Of a stretch of 64,000 nt of DNA, positions 62,190-64,000 are shown in pieces. Under the pieces are notes generated by a model, which was not told the DNA's origin, searched no databases, and saw nothing but the letters and a program-made list of their open reading frames with translations. Made by a program: the position numbers and the translations under genes. The first letter of the stretch is position 1, and each line of letters starts with the position of its first letter. The stretch spans positions 1 through 64,000 of the forward strand of contig NZ_JAHHUL010000014.1 of assembly GCF_019008365.1 (NCBI RefSeq). Reading direction: 5' to 3'. This DNA is from Phosphitispora fastidiosa (GTDB taxonomy: Bacteria > Bacillota > Thermincolia > Thermincolales > UBA2595).

Positions 62190-63260
62190 GTGACAAACTA
62201 TCTCCAGCTTATTATAAATCCTGGCTCCACCTCCACTAAAATTGCCGTATTTAAAGATGTTGAGCCTGTTTATGCGGAAACGATCAGGCACAGCGTTAAG
62301 GATCTGGAAAGGTATGCCAAAATAATTGATCAGTTGGAATATAGGCTGGTAATTGTAAGAGATAATATTAAAAATTCCGGGATTGATGTCAGTGAGCTGA
62401 ATGCGGTTGTGGGCAGGGGCGGTCCTCTTAGACCGGTACCGGGGGGAACCTATCTGGTTAATGAAAAAATGCTTCAGGATATGAGAGAGGAGCGGCGCGG
62501 CTCTCATGCTTCCAACCTGGGGGGAATGATAGCACATGCAATTGCTGCAGAACTTAATATTCCGGCCTTTATCGTGGATCCGGTCTCTGTTGATGAAATG
62601 GAGCCCATAGCCAGGATTTCCGGGATGCCGGACAACCCCAGGGAAAGCCTGTTCCATGCGCTGAATCAGAAGGCTGTCGCCAGAAGGGCCGCAGAGGAGA
62701 TGGCCAGAGACTATACGGATGTTAACTTAATTGTGGCACACCTTGGGGGAGGCATATCTGTCGGCGCTCACCGCAGAGGACGCGTTATTGATGTGAATAA
62801 TGCCCTTCCGGGTGATGGGCCGTTTTCCCCGGAACGAAGCGGGGGTGTGCCGGCAGGGAAGCTGGTGGAAATGTGCTACAGTGGGCGGCTGTCCAGAGAG
62901 GAAATGAAGAAAAAACTAGTTGGCAATGCGGGATTGGCGGCTTACCTGGATACCAATGATGCTGTGGAAGTGGAAAAAAGGATTGACAATGGAGATGAGG
63001 AGGCAAAGCTGGTATACCGGGCAATGGCTTACCAGGTCTCCAAGGAAATTGGGGCCTGTGCAGCAGTACTTAAGGGCAATGTTGATGCTATCATCATTAC
63101 CGGAGGGATAGCATACAGCAGCACGCTGGTTAAATGGATAGAAGAACGGGTTGGTTTTATGGCCCCTGTCAGGCTGTATCCCGGTGAGGATGAAATGCAG
63201 GCTTTGGCCTGTGGCGGGATAAGGGTACTTTCGGGCGCTGAATCCGCGAAAACTTATTAA
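62190..63260 (+). CDS. buk: butyrate kinase
   Basis: ASKHA-type kinase, 356 aa, which makes ATP from acyl phosphate. It has the phosphate motif [13 protein letters not shown] at the start, [14 protein letters not shown] and the [16 protein letters not shown] block. The GTG at 62190 gives the usual family N-terminus ([13 protein letters not shown]); a GGGAAGGG site lies 12 nt upstream, spacing longer than ideal. The upstream frame to 62061 overlaps the terminator and is ignored. Confidence 0.92.
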   Translation: MTNYLQLIINPGSTSTKIAVFKDVEPVYAETIRHSVKDLERYAKIIDQLEYRLVIVRDNIKNSGIDVSELNAVVGRGGPLRPVPGGTYLVNEKMLQDMREERRGSHASNLGGMIAHAIAAELNIPAFIVDPVSVDEMEPIARISGMPDNPRESLFHALNQKAVARRAAEEMARDYTDVNLIVAHLGGGISVGAHRRGRVIDVNNALPGDGPFSPERSGGVPAGKLVEMCYSGRLSREEMKKKLVGNAGLAAYLDTNDAVEVEKRIDNGDEEAKLVYRAMAYQVSKEIGACAAVLKGNVDAIIITGGIAYSSTLVKWIEERVGFMAPVRLYPGEDEMQALACGGIRVLSGAESAKTY

Positions 63261-63285
63261 CAAATATACACTTATGCTTTATAAT
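63257..63285 (+). promoter_or_regulatory. sigma-A-type promoter before the oxidoreductase genes
   Basis: TTAACA (63257-63262), 17 bp, TATAAT (63280-63285), at the end of buk. A following hairpin TAAGGGTGG/CCATCCTTA (63288-63315) could be an operator or leader structure. Confidence 0.55.
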
Positions 63286-63474
63286 AGTAAGGGTGGTCAA
63301 ATATGTCCATCCTTATTTCCTGTTCGGGAAACCTGGGGGAGCTTCGCGAAAAGGGGATAAGAGTCTGTGTCGTCTGTTTATCGATGGTAAAACACTGCAA
63401 ACCCTCCATTTATATAATGCGGGGGTTATTTGAATTTAAAGGGTCCCAAAATGACACCGAAGGGAGGACTGTAA

Positions 63475-63693
63475 ATGGCAAAGGGAAGAGCTATTATCTG
63501 TGAAGACCGGTGCAAGGGCTGTGGACTCTGTGTTACCGCATGTCCCCAGAGACTGATAGAAATATCAAATAAGCTGAATGTATCCGGGTTTCACCCGGCG
63601 GTGGTAACAGATTATGAAAAATGTAAAGGGTGTGCCTTGTGTGCGTTAATGTGTCCTGATGTTGCAATTGAAGTAGAAAGGGAGGAGAAATAG
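63475..63693 (+). CDS. 2-oxoacid:ferredoxin oxidoreductase ferredoxin subunit
   Basis: A 72-aa ferredoxin with two [4Fe-4S] motifs ([12 protein letters not shown] and [12 protein letters not shown]). It is the delta subunit type (VorD/KorD) of 2-oxoacid:ferredoxin oxidoreductases. Followed one base after its stop by the alpha-subunit gene. GGGAGG precedes ATG. Confidence 0.92.
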   Translation: MAKGRAIICEDRCKGCGLCVTACPQRLIEISNKLNVSGFHPAVVTDYEKCKGCALCALMCPDVAIEVEREEK

Positions 63694-63694
63694 A

Positions 63695-64000
63695 TTGGGT
63701 AAAGTACTGATGAAAGGAAATGAAGCAGTCGCAGAAGCAGCTGTCCTGGGCGGATGCAGGTGTTTCTTTGGTTACCCGATTACACCACAGAACGAGATTC
63801 CCGAATATCTGGCAAAGAGGCTGCCGGAAGTCGGGGGGATTTTTTTGCAGGCTGAAAGTGAAATATCGGCAATAAACATGGTATTTGGCGCCGCCGGCTC
63901 GGGAGCCCGGGTAATGACATCATCGTCAGGCCCCGGGATCAGCCTGAAGCAGGAAGGGATCTCCTATATTGCAGGAGCTGAGCTTCCCTGTGTAATCGTG
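63695..64000 (+). CDS. vorB: 2-oxoacid:ferredoxin oxidoreductase alpha subunit (partial)
   Basis: The first 102 codons run off the right edge. The N-terminus [34 protein letters not shown] and [20 protein letters not shown] mark the alpha subunit of 3-methyl-2-oxobutanoate or 2-oxoglutarate:ferredoxin oxidoreductase. The ptb-buk context favours branched-chain 2-oxoacids (Vor). TTG at 63695 follows GGGAGGAG at about 5 nt. The substrate cannot be settled from the fragment. Confidence 0.85.
   Translation, partial: MGKVLMKGNEAVAEAAVLGGCRCFFGYPITPQNEIPEYLAKRLPEVGGIFLQAESEISAINMVFGAAGSGARVMTSSSGPGISLKQEGISYIAGAELPCVIV

Noticed and set aside
63303-63503. 66-aa ORF between buk and the ferredoxin gene
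   Set aside because: No ribosome binding site, overlaps the ferredoxin start and contains the leader hairpin.
1-64000. tRNA, rRNA and CRISPR arrays
   Set aside because: I looked for cloverleaf ends, rRNA signatures and regularly spaced repeats and saw none.

Overview
The window reads as a contiguous chromosomal segment of an endospore-forming, Gram-positive, strictly anaerobic member of the Clostridia, probably Peptococcaceae/Thermincola/Desulfotomaculum-like. The taxonomic call is inference. It rests on the complete spoIIIA cluster, spoIVB, spo0A and spo0M; an OLE RNA locus; ferredoxin-linked metabolism (NfnAB, Vor-type oxidoreductase, FchA/FolD); multiheme c-type cytochromes; and two genes that make sense only if UGA is read as selenocysteine. 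Almost every gene is on the + strand with short spacings or 4-nt overlaps, so the region is dense and operonic.

Layout. 1-1.5 kb: 3' part of a group II intron with its maturase, inserted antisense into the end of a carboxymuconolactone-decarboxylase-family gene. 2-6.2 kb: tldE/pmbA, aroQ, an M24 aminopeptidase, efp and a CD1247-type zinc-ribbon protein. 6.3-12.1 kb: spoIIIAA-AH. 12.3-15.7 kb: two-subunit pyruvate carboxylase, whose B subunit is fused to a whole BCCP that has its own internal ribosome binding site and start. 15.7-18.5 kb: Asp23/AmaP/DUF2273 envelope-stress genes, nusB and a Kae1/TsaD-like protein. 18.6-26.3 kb: a decaheme cytochrome behind two tandem 0A boxes, a NiCo riboswitch with a CDF metal exporter, a large unknown protein, then cadC and a UGA-containing cadA. 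26.4-31.6 kb: a LysM/peptidoglycan-binding protein with a Pro-Gly-rich middle, nfnAB, fchA and folD (the methyl-branch folate steps plus NADPH/ferredoxin bifurcation). 31.6-38.2 kb: a non-coding stretch rich in hairpins, a tiny membrane protein, spo0M, an EamA transporter, a 30-residue Cys-rich ORF, a HesB-like selenoprotein and a PAS-GGDEF-EAL protein. 38.3-45.3 kb: xseA, xseB, ispA, a PAP2-related protein, OLE RNA, oapA, dxs and tlyA. 45.3-52.4 kb: a chemoreceptor, a pentaheme lipoprotein cytochrome, a DUF4352-like lipoprotein, nadK, a methyltransferase, argR and recN. 52.8-59.1 kb: spoIVB, spo0A, steA, an MctB/SteB-like protein, a GT2 and a MraY-family enzyme. 59.1-64 kb: a sigma-54 activator, then a -24/-12 promoter driving ptb, then buk, a ferredoxin subunit and the start of a 2-oxoacid:ferredoxin oxidoreductase alpha subunit.

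How it fits together. The last block resembles an anaerobic counterpart of the sigma-L-controlled bkd operon: branched-chain 2-oxoacid to acyl-CoA plus reduced ferredoxin, then acyl phosphate, then acid plus ATP. FchA and a FolD that lacks the usual cyclohydrolase residues appear to split the two folate reactions, and NfnAB can supply or re-oxidise the pyridine nucleotide. Metal stress is covered by two adjacent systems, a Ni/Co riboswitch with a CDF pump and a CadC repressor with a P-type ATPase. Sporulation signalling touches energy genes through perfect 0A boxes near a cytochrome gene and sigma-H-like promoters near nfnA and the chemoreceptor.

The strongest unusual signals are the CadA ATPase with in-frame UGA at the first metal-binding Cys of its HMA domain, followed by a near-ideal SECIS-like hairpin; the nested BCCP start; the OLE RNA locus; the tandem 0A boxes; and a 30-residue Cys-rich ORF with an excellent ribosome binding site. 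All calls come from reading the sequence; no database search or folding program was run.
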